Source: JBGPHT01 sp041484525
Lineage (GTDB): Bacteria > Acidobacteriota > Terriglobia > Bryobacterales > Bryobacteraceae
Length of the DNA: 45,825 bases
Reading direction: 5' to 3'
NCBI GenBank assembly: GCA_041484525.1
Contig: JBGPHT010000053.1
Location: 1-45,825, forward strand
Position 1 is the stretch's first letter, and the number at the start of each line of letters is the position of its first letter. This document shows positions 24,529 to 33,091 of this stretch, piece by piece. The notes under the pieces were generated by a model. The model made no database searches. It was given only the letters and a program-made list of their open reading frames with translations, and was not told the DNA's origin. Made by a program: the position numbers and the translations under genes.

Positions 24529-24534
24529 TATACT
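24529..24534 (+). promoter_or_regulatory. Candidate -10 box (TATACT) for purM
   Basis: TATACT ends five bases before the TTG at 24540, so transcription would begin at the start codon. No Shine-Dalgarno is visible. If TTG is not used, the next in-frame starts would cut conserved sequence. Confidence 0.4.
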
Positions 24535-24539
24535 GGAAT

Positions 24540-25583
24540 TTGCCCAGCCCAAAACAGGTGCGATACCGCGACGCCGGCGTCGACATCGACGAAGCGGACC
24601 GCGCTCTTTCCTCCATCAAGAAGCTGGCCCGCCAGACGTTTACCCGCGGCGTGCTGGCGGACATCGGTTCCTTCGGCGCCATGTACCAGTTGGCGGGTTT
24701 TCGGAAGCCGGTGCTGGTCAGCTCGGCCGATGGGGTCGGCACCAAGCTGAAGATCGCGGTCCTGGCCGGCCGTCACGATACGGTAGGCGAAGATCTGGTG
24801 AACCATTGCGTCAACGATATCGCGGTACAAGGCGCGATGCCGCTCTTTTTTCTGGACTATTTCGCGGTGGGGCGGCTGAATGCGGCCGTGGCGGCGGCGG
24901 TGATTTCCGGAATCGCGCGTGGGTGCCGTAATAACGGCTGCGCGCTGATCGGCGGCGAGACGGCCGAGATGCCGGGGATGTATGCCGAGTCCGAATACGA
25001 CCTGGCGGGATTCATCGTGGGTGCGGCGGAGCGGTCGAAACTGCTGACCGGCGCGCGCATCCGCAAGGGCGATGTACTGCTGGCGCTGCCTTCCACGGGG
25101 CTGCATACCAACGGCTACTCGCTGGCGCGAAAGCTGCTGTTCGAGGTAGCGGGGCACGGGCCGGACACCATACTGCCGGAGGTGGGCGCAACCGTGGCGG
25201 ACGTGCTGCTGGCGGTACACCGCAGCTACTTGAAGCCGCTGCGCGCGCTGGTGGACGGCGGTTGGCTGCGCGGCGCCGCCCACATCACCGGCGGCGGCAT
25301 CACCGGCAACACGCCGCGCATTCTGCCGAAAGGCCTGGCGGCGGCAATCGATACAGGCTCCTGGCGGATCCCGCCGCTGTTCGAAGCGCTGCGGTGGATC
25401 GGCAATATTCCGGAAGACGATTACCGCCGCACGTTCAACCTCGGCGTGGGGATGATCTTTGTGGTCCCGGCGCGAGGGGCCTCGAAGGCGGAAGCCAAGC
25501 TGCACCGGATGGGCGAATCGCCATTCCGTATCGGCAGCGTGGTGGCGCAGAAGCGGGGCGGCGGACGCGTGGAGTACCGGTGA
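24540..25583 (+). CDS. purM: Phosphoribosylformylglycinamidine cyclo-ligase (AIR synthetase)
   Basis: A 347-residue purine-biosynthesis enzyme that closes the imidazole ring of FGAM with ATP to give AIR. Family landmarks are YRDAGVDIDEAD at the N-terminus, LVSSADGVGTKLKIA, the metal/ATP segment DLVNHCVNDIAVQGAMPLFFLDY, ALIGGETAEMPGMY, GLHTNGYSLARKL, AHITGGGITGN and the C-terminal FNLGVGM. Length is normal. The start is TTG at 24540. The stop overlaps purN's GTG in GTGA, the common purM-purN arrangement. Expression is probably from the TATACT just upstream. Confidence 0.96.
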   Translation: MPSPKQVRYRDAGVDIDEADRALSSIKKLARQTFTRGVLADIGSFGAMYQLAGFRKPVLVSSADGVGTKLKIAVLAGRHDTVGEDLVNHCVNDIAVQGAMPLFFLDYFAVGRLNAAVAAAVISGIARGCRNNGCALIGGETAEMPGMYAESEYDLAGFIVGAAERSKLLTGARIRKGDVLLALPSTGLHTNGYSLARKLLFEVAGHGPDTILPEVGATVADVLLAVHRSYLKPLRALVDGGWLRGAAHITGGGITGNTPRILPKGLAAAIDTGSWRIPPLFEALRWIGNIPEDDYRRTFNLGVGMIFVVPARGASKAEAKLHRMGESPFRIGSVVAQKRGGGRVEYR

Positions 25584-26182
25584 AGCGCCTCGGCATCCTG
25601 ATCTCCGGCCGCGGCTCCAATTTCGAGGCGATTGCGGACCAGGTGGCGGCCGGCGCCATCCCGGCTGAGATCGCTGTGGTGATCTCGAACCGTCCCGAGG
25701 CGCCCGGCCTGGAAGCGGCCCGCCGGCGCGGATTGAACGCCGTGTCGATACCGTCGAAGGGCTTGGATCGCGAAGTCTACGATCGCATGCTGATCGAGGA
25801 GCTGTGCCGGAATTCGGTGGACCTGGTGTGTCTGGCCGGTTTCATGCGCCTGTTGAGCGCTGGGTTCATCCGGCGGTTTGCGTCTCGGATTCTCAATATT
25901 CACCCTTCGCTGCTGCCGGCGTTTCCCGGTCTCGACGCACAGCACCAGGCGTTCGAACACGGCGTCAAGCTGACTGGCTGCACGGTGCACTTCGTGGACG
26001 AGAATCTGGATGCCGGGCCGATCGTCCTGCAGGTCGCCGTCCCCGTGCTGGACGGAGACACGGTGGAAACACTCTCCGCCCGCATTCTCGCGGAGGAGCA
26101 TCGGATCTACCCCGAAGCCATCCGGATTGTGCTCGGCGGGCGCTACCGCATCGAGGGCCGGCGCGTTATTGTATCGACGTAG
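25580..26182 (+). CDS. purN: Phosphoribosylglycinamide formyltransferase
   Basis: A 200-residue enzyme transferring a formyl group from 10-formyl-THF to GAR. The start LGILISGRGSNFEAI, the SNRPEAPGLEAARRRG region, LAGFMRLLS, the catalytic Asn-His pair in ILNIHPSLLPAFPGLDAQHQA and the Asp in VDENLDAGPIVLQ are all present. The GTG at 25580 overlaps the purM stop by 4 bp. The 3' end overlaps the convergent small gene at 26166-26513 by 17 bases. Confidence 0.95.
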   Translation: MKRLGILISGRGSNFEAIADQVAAGAIPAEIAVVISNRPEAPGLEAARRRGLNAVSIPSKGLDREVYDRMLIEELCRNSVDLVCLAGFMRLLSAGFIRRFASRILNIHPSLLPAFPGLDAQHQAFEHGVKLTGCTVHFVDENLDAGPIVLQVAVPVLDGDTVETLSARILAEEHRIYPEAIRIVLGGRYRIEGRRVIVST

Positions 26183-26513
26183 GCTCGTGCTTCTGCCCGC
26201 GGCGCTCCAGGTATTCGGAGAGCTTCAGCGGCGGTCCCGGGCCGGTTTCCAGTTGGCGCTCGACGGCTTTCTGATACTGGCGCAAGGTTTCCATGCGCCG
26301 GCGGCGGTCTATGTGGCAGCCATCGATATCGAGGAGGATGTCGAGTTCCCACGGCTGGAAGGAGTTCCGTGCCGTAGCCCCGCGGATCAGCTCATTCATG
26401 AGCCGCCGGAAGCGATTCAGCATCAGTTCCAGGTCGGTTGGATCTTCAGTAGCAAACACATATGGATAATCGGCCGCCGTTAGGGAAAGCTTTAGTGGCA
26501 GGCCCGCAATCAC
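26166..26513 (-). CDS. Conserved small protein of unknown function
   Basis: A 115-residue protein. Its core reads LNRFRRLMNELIRGATARNS, FQPWELDILLDIDGCHIDRR and RRMETLRQYQKAVERQLETG, followed by PPLKLSEYLERR. I have the impression that similar proteins are widespread in Acidobacteria, but I cannot name a domain. The C-terminal half is helical and charged. I chose GTG at 26513, which overlaps the esterase stop in GTGA; a frame continuing upstream lies inside that gene. A leading segment SLTAADYPYVFATEDPTDLE is less regular. It is co-transcribed with the esterase and may be unrelated in function. Confidence 0.7.
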   Translation of the reverse strand: MIAGLPLKLSLTAADYPYVFATEDPTDLELMLNRFRRLMNELIRGATARNSFQPWELDILLDIDGCHIDRRRRMETLRQYQKAVERQLETGPGPPLKLSEYLERRGQKHEPTSIQ

Positions 26514-28396
26514 TGGTTGCGATACCACACCGGGAACTCGATCGCGGCGTACCTTATTTGATGGTTCGGCTTGTTGGGGACCAGTATCCGCGCCAGCATG
26601 TGGACCACGTGCCCGGGCGGGCAGTCCTGCCGGATCATGGGCATCGAGTACTTTGCCGAGGCGCCCACGGAATCGTAGGTTCCCCAGTAATCCGAAGCGC
26701 GGACGCTCAGGTCCACGCACACATCATTAGTAAACAGCTCGGCCGCGCGCAGGCCGCCGCCGTCCCGGAGCAGTACGGCAAAGTTCTCTCCGGGCGCCGC
26801 ATTGCCGTCCCGGTTACCATCGCCGAGCATCACGCTAGCGCGCTCGATGGCGTGCTGGAACACCGTCACGGTCCGGCCATCCGCAATCTCGAAGTCCTTC
26901 GACTGCGGCGCCGGAGGAAACAGCGGGACATCGATCGGAATCCGGCGCGCGCCATCCACGGCAAATAGCCGGACCATCGCGCACGCGGGATCTTCCACCG
27001 TGAACGTCACCTGCACTGCGGCCGACTCACCCGGGTTCAGGCCGAACAGACGGGCAGTGGGAGCCGCGAACTTCACACCTGGATTCGGGCTCTCCCATTT
27101 CAGAAGCGTGGTGGTCGCGCGCGCGCCGCCCTTGTTCCAGAATTTCACCTGCAGGGTGACGGGCTGGCCCGCCGTGGCCCAGGCGGTATTCGCCACTTCG
27201 TAGCCGGGTACCGTCAAGACCGGTTCGGGTGAGAGACCCACTTCATAGGCGTCGCCATCCAGATCGAAATTCAGCCGGCCCTGCGAGTCGGCCTTCTGGG
27301 TGGCGCGCCGCACGTTGCCGTCGCGCAGCCGGATGTAGATCACGGGATGCGAGCCACCCGGCGTGTACAGGCGCGCCGACGCGAGCGAAACCTTCACTCG
27401 CGGAATGGTGGCGCCGCCCGGAACCCATTCGCGCACCGCGCACCGAAAGCCCGCGGCCGAAACGTTCTCGAGCACCGTGAAGCCGGGCTGTCTTCGGTCC
27501 GACACGACCTCCCAACCCCACACCGCGAAGTTGGGGTACACGTCGGCATGGCTGAAAGCCTCCGGCTTGGGCAGCGGGTTGGCGAACGCGCTCAGATGGA
27601 AGTCGAACGTCTTGGCGATTCCCGGCGTGGAGTGCTCGGTATCGAAATTCTCGGTTTCGTGATTCGCCTTGGCGTACATCCAAATAGAGTTCAAGCGGCG
27701 GTGATAGAACTGGATGAAGTCGCGCGAACCGGTCACCAGGCGCGTGCGCACGCCGTCGAAATTGAGGTACAGGTCGTCGTGGTTCATCTCCGTGTCGAAG
27801 CCCCGCGGGCCGGCGAAGAACTCGGGCGAACCCATGAAACTCGACGCGCTCCCGACCAGGTCCGGATACTTTCCCCCGATCCAGTACGCCATGAACCCGC
27901 CCATCGAGTAGCCCGTGACGGCGCGGTGGGCGCGGTCGGCGATGGTGCGCAACGTCTTATCGATGTGCTCGACCAGCTCCGGGAAGTAGAGCGGAAACTG
28001 CCGCGAAGTCTCGACTGGTCCCACGTTGTACGGCCGGACGTAACCCTCGCCGGGCAGCCGCGGATTGAAGCCGTCGGGCTTCACGACGATCGTGTCGTGC
28101 GTCGTCACATACTGCGCGATGTTGTCGCCGCCGTAGCCGCCTTCATCGTAATGAAATCCGTTCGCCGGGTTATTGAAGCGCTCACCGTAGCCGTGAAACC
28201 AGTAAATCACCGGGTAGCGTTTTTGCGATGCCGCATACGCGGGCGGCAGAAATACGCGGTACGCGCGCTGCTCGCCGAACACCTGGCTGGCGTGACTGAG
28301 GTCCTGGATGACGGCAGGCTGCGGCGGGCGCGCTGCCTGAAACGCCCACACCGCGGTCAGTCCGATGAGTCCCAAACAAATCCGCACTCTTGACAC
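26510..28396 (-). CDS. Secreted esterase D-like alpha/beta hydrolase with C-terminal beta domains
   Basis: A 628-residue exported protein from the GTG at 28396 (an in-frame TTG at 28423 adds nine residues before the signal peptide and is less likely). After a signal peptide (ICLGLIGLTAVWAFQA) comes an esterase/feruloyl-esterase-type hydrolase: RYPVIYWFHGYG, then the nucleophile elbow TGYSMGGFMAYW (Ser164) and MGSPEFF. Residues after about 290 form beta-sandwich domains, including a CARDB-like segment (PVTLQVKFWNKGGARATTTL) and a late NRDGNAAPGENF segment. It probably acts on esterified polysaccharide or plant material outside the cell; the substrate is inferred from the fold. GGAAG upstream could serve as ribosome site. 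Confidence 0.8.
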   Translation of the reverse strand: MSRVRICLGLIGLTAVWAFQAARPPQPAVIQDLSHASQVFGEQRAYRVFLPPAYAASQKRYPVIYWFHGYGERFNNPANGFHYDEGGYGGDNIAQYVTTHDTIVVKPDGFNPRLPGEGYVRPYNVGPVETSRQFPLYFPELVEHIDKTLRTIADRAHRAVTGYSMGGFMAYWIGGKYPDLVGSASSFMGSPEFFAGPRGFDTEMNHDDLYLNFDGVRTRLVTGSRDFIQFYHRRLNSIWMYAKANHETENFDTEHSTPGIAKTFDFHLSAFANPLPKPEAFSHADVYPNFAVWGWEVVSDRRQPGFTVLENVSAAGFRCAVREWVPGGATIPRVKVSLASARLYTPGGSHPVIYIRLRDGNVRRATQKADSQGRLNFDLDGDAYEVGLSPEPVLTVPGYEVANTAWATAGQPVTLQVKFWNKGGARATTTLLKWESPNPGVKFAAPTARLFGLNPGESAAVQVTFTVEDPACAMVRLFAVDGARRIPIDVPLFPPAPQSKDFEIADGRTVTVFQHAIERASVMLGDGNRDGNAAPGENFAVLLRDGGGLRAAELFTNDVCVDLSVRASDYWGTYDSVGASAKYSMPMIRQDCPPGHVVHMLARILVPNKPNHQIRYAAIEFPVWYRNQ

Positions 28397-28433
28397 GTAC
28401 CACTTCCGTTCGGGCGGCTGCAATCCCCGCTGC

Positions 28434-28439
28434 TATCAT
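28434..28439 (+). promoter_or_regulatory. Candidate -10 box (TATCAT) for rpiB
   Basis: TATCAT ends eight bases before the ATG at 28448, consistent with a leaderless or one-to-two-base leader transcript. The intergenic region is 51 bases and divergent from the esterase. Confidence 0.33.
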
Positions 28440-28447
28440 GGACGGTA

Positions 28448-28900
28448 ATGAACCTCGTGGTGGCAACGGATCACGGTGGATATTCGTTGAAGGCGCGCGT
28501 GATCGAAGAACTGCGGAAGATGGGACATCAGGCGGCCGACCTCGGCGCCCATTCCGAAGAGCCCGGCGACGATTATCCCGATTACTCCCGCGCCGTGGCG
28601 GATGCCATACTCGCGGGCCGCGCCGAGCGCGCGATTCTGATCTGCGGCAGCGGGGCCGGGGCCTGCGTGGCAGCCAACAAATTCCGCGGCATCCGCGCGG
28701 CCACCTGCCATGACGCGTTCTCCGCCCATCAGTGCGTGGAGGATGACGATGTGAATGTGCTGTGTCTGGGCGCGCGCGTCGTCGGTTCCGGGCTTGCCAT
28801 CGACCTGGTGCGCGCTTACGTCAACGCGCGCTTTTCGGGGGCCGAGCGGCACAGACGGCGTCTCGCGAAGATCGCGCAGTTCGAAGACGAATTCAAGTAG
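28448..28900 (+). CDS. rpiB: RpiB/LacA/LacB family sugar-phosphate isomerase
   Basis: A 150-residue protein of the ribose-5-phosphate isomerase B family, which interconverts ribose-5-P and ribulose-5-P. Seen: VVATDHGGYSLK near the N-terminus, DYPDYSRAVADAILAG, and the catalytic-Cys motif ICGSGAGACVAANKFRGIRAA. The later loop reads CHDAFSAHQCVEDDDVNVLCLGARVVG. Most relatives have a histidine where this protein has the first Asp of EDDD; that His assists ring opening. The family call is firm; full ribose-5-P isomerase activity is less sure. It is convergent with the gamma-glutamyltransferase gene, five bases apart. Confidence 0.86.
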   Translation: MNLVVATDHGGYSLKARVIEELRKMGHQAADLGAHSEEPGDDYPDYSRAVADAILAGRAERAILICGSGAGACVAANKFRGIRAATCHDAFSAHQCVEDDDVNVLCLGARVVGSGLAIDLVRAYVNARFSGAERHRRRLAKIAQFEDEFK

Positions 28901-28931
28901 AGCCGCTACTTTCCGAAGTAGGGATGCGGCT
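28901..28931. terminator. Weak hairpin between rpiB and the gamma-glutamyltransferase gene
   Basis: AGCCGCTACTT (28901-28911) can pair with AAGTA (28916-28920) and, after a five-base bulge, GCGGCT (28926-28931). It spans both gene ends. There is no U tract. A weak bidirectional terminator is possible. Confidence 0.25.
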
Positions 28932-30576
28932 CCGGAATCGCAGCGCCGTCCTTGCGCGGTGAGGACGCGCCGTACTTCACGCCCGTCTTGGCGTCGAAGA
29001 TCACGGCTTGTCCGCCGCCCATCTCACTCGAGAAATCTCCCTGCAGCGTAAGCTGATGGCCCTTGGCCGTGAGGCCCTCGCGCACTTCCTTCGTGATGCG
29101 ACTCTCCACCAGCACGTCGCAGCCGCCGAACGTTTTCTTGGTGAATCGGGGCGCCTCGAGCGCGGCCTGGATATTCATCCCGTGGTCCACCATGTTGGAG
29201 ACGAACTGCACGTGCGCCTGCGGCTGGTTCAATCCACCCATGATGCCGAACCCGATGTGCACGTCGTCCTTCTCCATGAACGCCGGAATAATCGTGTGGA
29301 ACGGGCGCTTGCGCGGGGCGAGCGCGTTGGCGTGCTGCGGGTCCAGTTCGAATAGCCCGCCGCGATCCTGCAGAGCGAAGCCGTAGTCGTCCACCACCAC
29401 CGCCGAGCCGAAGTGCTGGTACAGGCTCTGGATGAGCGACACGATATTTCCGTCGCGGTCCACCACGGAAAGATAGATGGTGTCGCCGCGGATCTCCGCC
29501 GGCTTGCCCGGCATATCCTCGCAGGACGCCTTGTTGGGGTCAATCCGCTTGGCGCGTTCGCGCGCATACGCCATCGACAGCATGCCTTCCACCGGCACCT
29601 GGCTGAAGCGCGGGTCGGCGAGATACTTGTGCAGGTCCGCGAACGCCAGCTTCTGCGCCTCGATCTGGGTGTGCAGTTCCAGCACGCCGCGCGGCTCGTA
29701 AGTGGACATGGGGAACAGCGAGAGCATGTTCAACATCTGGAGCGCCGCGATCCCCTGTCCGTTGGGCGGCAGCTCGTAGACTCTCCATCCACGGTAGTCG
29801 GTCGAGATCGGCTGCACCCACTCGGACTCGAACTCGCTCAGATCGGCCAGCGCAAATTTACCGCCTAGACGGTCGCTGGTCTTCAGGATGGCCTTTGCGA
29901 TGGCGCCGCGGTAGAACGCGGCGGGTCCCTCCGACGCCACCAGCTTCAGCGCCGACGCGAGCCCCGGGTTGTGGAACACCTGCCCGACCTTGGGCGCCGA
30001 ACCGTTCGACAGAAATACGCGTTTGGCATTTTCATCCGCCGCGAGTTTCTTCTCCTGCAGCCGCCAAGCTTCGCCGATGATCTCGGTAACGGGAAATCCA
30101 TTGGAGGCGTAGTAAATTGCGGGTTGGAACAATTGGCTCCACGGCAGCTTGCCGAACTTCTTGTGCAGCTTCGACCAGCCGTCGACGCACCCCGGGACGG
30201 TCACCGACTGGATGCCCTCCTGCGGCATGGTCGTGTTCCCCAGGCCTTTCAAGACATCGATGGTGAGCGCTTTGGGCGCCCATCCGCTGGCGTTGATGGC
30301 GGTGAGCTTGCCGGTCTTGGCGTCCCAGTAGATCGCGAACAGATCGCCGCCGAGCCCGCAGCTTTCCGGCTCGACCACGCCCAGCACGGCGTTGGCTGCG
30401 ATGGCCGCGTCCATGGCCGACCCGCCGCGGGCCAGCACCTGCGCCCCCGCCTGCGATGCCAGCGTCTGGCTGGTTGCCACGATCCCGCGGTCCGAGATCA
30501 CCATCGACCTGGCATGCGACCGGTCCTGTGAAAACGCCGCCATAGGTAACATGAGTAACGCCGCGGTGCGAAGCAT
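28906..30576 (-). CDS. ggt: Gamma-glutamyltransferase (secreted, Ntn-hydrolase)
   Basis: A 556-residue exported proenzyme. Signal peptide residues 1-16 (MLPMAAFS-QD). The large-subunit region has GIVATSQTLASQAGAQVLARGGSAMDAAIAAN and PESCGLGGDLFAIYWD. The autocleavage nucleophile is Thr366 in RGDTIYLSVVDRDGN, and the small subunit continues with FHTIIPAFM and GIMGGLNQPQAHVQ. It would hydrolyse or transfer gamma-glutamyl groups from glutathione and gamma-glutamyl amides in the periplasm. Length is standard. TATCAT lies nine bases before the ATG. The next upstream gene on this strand is the spermidine-synthase-like fusion, 21 bases away. Confidence 0.92.
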   Translation of the reverse strand: MLRTAALLMLPMAAFSQDRSHARSMVISDRGIVATSQTLASQAGAQVLARGGSAMDAAIAANAVLGVVEPESCGLGGDLFAIYWDAKTGKLTAINASGWAPKALTIDVLKGLGNTTMPQEGIQSVTVPGCVDGWSKLHKKFGKLPWSQLFQPAIYYASNGFPVTEIIGEAWRLQEKKLAADENAKRVFLSNGSAPKVGQVFHNPGLASALKLVASEGPAAFYRGAIAKAILKTSDRLGGKFALADLSEFESEWVQPISTDYRGWRVYELPPNGQGIAALQMLNMLSLFPMSTYEPRGVLELHTQIEAQKLAFADLHKYLADPRFSQVPVEGMLSMAYARERAKRIDPNKASCEDMPGKPAEIRGDTIYLSVVDRDGNIVSLIQSLYQHFGSAVVVDDYGFALQDRGGLFELDPQHANALAPRKRPFHTIIPAFMEKDDVHIGFGIMGGLNQPQAHVQFVSNMVDHGMNIQAALEAPRFTKKTFGGCDVLVESRITKEVREGLTAKGHQLTLQGDFSSEMGGGQAVIFDAKTGVKYGASSPRKDGAAIPEPHPYFGK

Positions 30577-30585
30577 GAAACCGAA

Positions 30586-30591
30586 ATGATA
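30586..30591 (-). promoter_or_regulatory. Candidate -10 box (TATCAT) for ggt
   Basis: On the minus strand TATCAT ends nine bases before the ggt ATG at 30576. This allows ggt its own short-leader transcript even though the upstream gene ends only 21 bases away. Confidence 0.3.
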
Positions 30592-30597
30592 GCAGTG

Positions 30598-33024
30598 TCA
30601 GTTCGGCGCCTGCATCAACCGCATCACTTCCCGCTTGCTCTCGTCCGAGCCAGTCAATACGTTATCCGGAAACCGCCGGTACGTCAGCATCTGGTTGTAG
30701 ATCATGACTTCGAGCGCGTTGTTCAACGCCAGCCCCGCCAGATACTGCAGGCGCAGATTGCCGTCGCGGTTGATTTCCGCACCCTGCAGCCAGGGACGCA
30801 GGTCGCGCTCCTGGCCGGCATAAGTCGCCAGCATGTCCATCACGTTATTGAAGCCCACGTAGCGCATCGACTGCGCCACCGCCGCGTAGTCTGGCTGATC
30901 CAGGCGCTGCTGCATCTTGGCGATGTCGATCTTCGCGGGCTCCGCCTGGCCCAGCAGCACGGTGTCGTAGCCCCCGCCGGCGTTGTCGTTGCCCCAGATG
31001 GTTCCGTTGGGGAAGACGTCGAAAAAGGTCGCGATCTCGCTCTTCACCACGTCGAGGCTGCTTTCATAAAGTGGGACCCACTGAGTCACCACGCCGCCGG
31101 GATTCAGATGCTTCTTGACCAGCTCGAAGTATTCCTTCGAATACAGCGTGGCGCTGCCCTTCACCCACGGATGAATCGGGTCGGAGGTGATGATGTCGAA
31201 CTTCTCGTTGGTGGTGAGAACGAAGTGGCGCGCGTCGTCGTAGACGATCTGGGTGCGCGGATCGTTCATCACGTTGAAGTTTTCCTTGCCGAAATACTTC
31301 GTGGCCGTGGGGGGAATCAGCGGCTCCATCTCGCAGATCACGATGCGCTTCACTTCGGGGTGCACGACGAACGATCCGGCCGTCACACCCGCGCCGAAAC
31401 CCACGATCAGCACCGATTTCGGATTGCCGTGGAAGAGCGCCGGCATGTGGCCCAGCATCCGCTGCAGGCGCATGTCGTAGGGCTCGGTAGATGCTTCCAC
31501 CTTGCCGCTGACGTGAAACTGGACGGCGCCGTCGTCCCATTTCGAAATGGCGATGGACGAGTTAATGCCCTCTCCCGCGTACAGAATCTGGGAGCGGTTC
31601 TCCGAGAGCATGATGCGGCGCCCGTAGGCGATCAGCATGCCGGGAACGTTCGACACCTTCGTCGACAGCCAGGCCGTGAGCAGCAGCGCCGCCGTCACCG
31701 CCACCGTTCCCAGTTTGCCGCGCGCGCTCCACGCCATCGGCGCCAGCACCAGCAGCGCGCTCAGCGCCGAAAGCAGAATCAGCAGGCGCTGGCTGCCCTG
31801 TGTGCCCATCCACGGCACCAGCAGCAGGCTGAACGCCAACGCGCCGAAAATGGCTCCGCCGGTGTTCGCCGCGTAGATGCCGCCCACAAGTTTCGCCGGA
31901 TCCTCGCCCTTCGAAGCCGCGGCGCCGAGTGCCAATGGGAAGCTCGCACCCCACAAGAGCGTGGCGGGAAGGATGGCCCACAGGCAGCGCGCGAAATCGA
32001 TCTGGAACGTGAACCACGGATTGTGTGAGAGCAGCGGGTTGATGGGCCAGTAGGGGAGCGAGTCGGCCAGCATGAAGGCCGTCCAGGCGATCGCGCCCGC
32101 CACCAGGAATTGCGAAACGCCGAGCGCGATCCGCGCCTGGATGGTGCGCGCCAGCGCCGCGCCGGCCGCGCTGCCGATGCCCAGTCCAACTAGAAATACG
32201 GCCAGGATGATGGAGAACGTGTAGACGGTGGCGCCCAGCATCAGCCCGAGCAGGCGGGTCCACACGACTTCGGCGCCCAATGCAGCGGCGCCCGAAATTG
32301 CGATGGTGGCGTAGATGGGCCACGCGGCTTTTCGATCCGTGGCGGGGGCGACGGCGTCCGGCACGCGGAAGGACTTCGAGCGCGCCGCCAAACTGAAACT
32401 CACCAGCGCCACCGCTCCGTTGATCGCCGCGGCCACCAGCGTCGCGGTGGTCATGTCGAATACGCGCAACAGGTAGAAGCCGGCGAGCAGACAGCCGAAC
32501 ACCGCACCCACCGTGTTCGCGCCGTACAGGAAGCCCATCCAGGAAACGCCCTCGGTGGAGGATTCGATCCACCGCGAGGCGGCGGGCAGCGACGCGCCCA
32601 TCAGCATGGTCGGAGGCAGCAGGCAGATGGCGCTGACCAGGGCGCGCAGCAGGATGGACGGCAGCCCGTGGCCCACCGCGGTCGTGTAAACGCCGTCCAC
32701 CAGCGGCATCACGAGCAGCACCAGGATGCCGCAGGCTGCGATTCCCAGCTCGATTTTTCCGTAGAGCCGCAGCGGATGTTCTTTACGCACCCGCACCAGG
32801 CGCGGCAGGTAGATGCTGCCGAGACACAGGCCGCCCATGAAGGTCGCGAGCAGCACGCCCAGCGAAACCGCGGTAGAGCCGATCGTCAGTTGCAGCAGTT
32901 GATACCAGACAATTTCGTAGATCAGGGCGGAGCACCCGCTGGCCGCGAACATCAGCAGCAGCACGGGCAGGTAGCGGCGCGTCGCGGGGGTGGCGGCCGG
33001 GGGTTTGGCTTTCTTATCGGTCAT
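30598..33024 (-). CDS. Fused MFS-type membrane protein and spermidine-synthase-like domain
   Basis: An 808-residue protein. Residues 15-470 contain about 12-14 hydrophobic segments resembling an MFS-like transporter (VLLMFAASGCSALIYEIVWYQ, GLCLGSIYLPRLVRV, LGAEVVWTRLLGLMLG). Residues 480-720 form a Rossmann fold of the polyamine aminopropyltransferase type: VLIVGFGAGVTAG, CEMEPL, VYDDARHFVLT and TSDPIHPWVKGSATLYSKEYFEL. Such fusions are common in Acidobacteria and Planctomycetes; whether they make polyamines is not shown. The C-terminal 90 residues look helical. Start ATG at 33024; a TATGAT about 30 bases upstream could be the -10. It is followed by ggt. Confidence 0.85.
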   Translation of the reverse strand: MTDKKAKPPAATPATRRYLPVLLLMFAASGCSALIYEIVWYQLLQLTIGSTAVSLGVLLATFMGGLCLGSIYLPRLVRVRKEHPLRLYGKIELGIAACGILVLLVMPLVDGVYTTAVGHGLPSILLRALVSAICLLPPTMLMGASLPAASRWIESSTEGVSWMGFLYGANTVGAVFGCLLAGFYLLRVFDMTTATLVAAAINGAVALVSFSLAARSKSFRVPDAVAPATDRKAAWPIYATIAISGAAALGAEVVWTRLLGLMLGATVYTFSIILAVFLVGLGIGSAAGAALARTIQARIALGVSQFLVAGAIAWTAFMLADSLPYWPINPLLSHNPWFTFQIDFARCLWAILPATLLWGASFPLALGAAASKGEDPAKLVGGIYAANTGGAIFGALAFSLLLVPWMGTQGSQRLLILLSALSALLVLAPMAWSARGKLGTVAVTAALLLTAWLSTKVSNVPGMLIAYGRRIMLSENRSQILYAGEGINSSIAISKWDDGAVQFHVSGKVEASTEPYDMRLQRMLGHMPALFHGNPKSVLIVGFGAGVTAGSFVVHPEVKRIVICEMEPLIPPTATKYFGKENFNVMNDPRTQIVYDDARHFVLTTNEKFDIITSDPIHPWVKGSATLYSKEYFELVKKHLNPGGVVTQWVPLYESSLDVVKSEIATFFDVFPNGTIWGNDNAGGGYDTVLLGQAEPAKIDIAKMQQRLDQPDYAAVAQSMRYVGFNNVMDMLATYAGQERDLRPWLQGAEINRDGNLRLQYLAGLALNNALEVMIYNQMLTYRRFPDNVLTGSDESKREVMRLMQAPN

Positions 33025-33075
33025 TAAGAGGGTCCCAATGAAGTGAAGCTCGCATCATAGCACTGCGCGGTCGGG

Positions 33076-33081
33076 TAGAAT
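33076..33081 (+). promoter_or_regulatory. Candidate -10 box (TAGAAT) for the lipoprotein amidohydrolase gene
   Basis: TAGAAT ends ten bases before the ATG at 33092, giving a leader of about three to four bases. No -35 is obvious in the 67-base divergent gap. Confidence 0.3.
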
Positions 33082-33091
33082 TATTCGACGT

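Noticed and set aside
26514..26720. Upstream extension of the small gene at 26166-26513
   Set aside because: It lies inside the esterase gene and lacks the ordered composition of the rest; the GTGA overlap start is more natural.
28390..28395. TTGACA as the -35 of rpiB
   Set aside because: It is 38 bases from the nearest -10-like hexamer, too far, and lies in the esterase signal-peptide region.
30586..32028. A 480-codon frame opposite the spermidine-synthase-like fusion
   Set aside because: No motif, His/Arg rich; the minus-strand protein has clear transmembrane and SAM-binding motifs.
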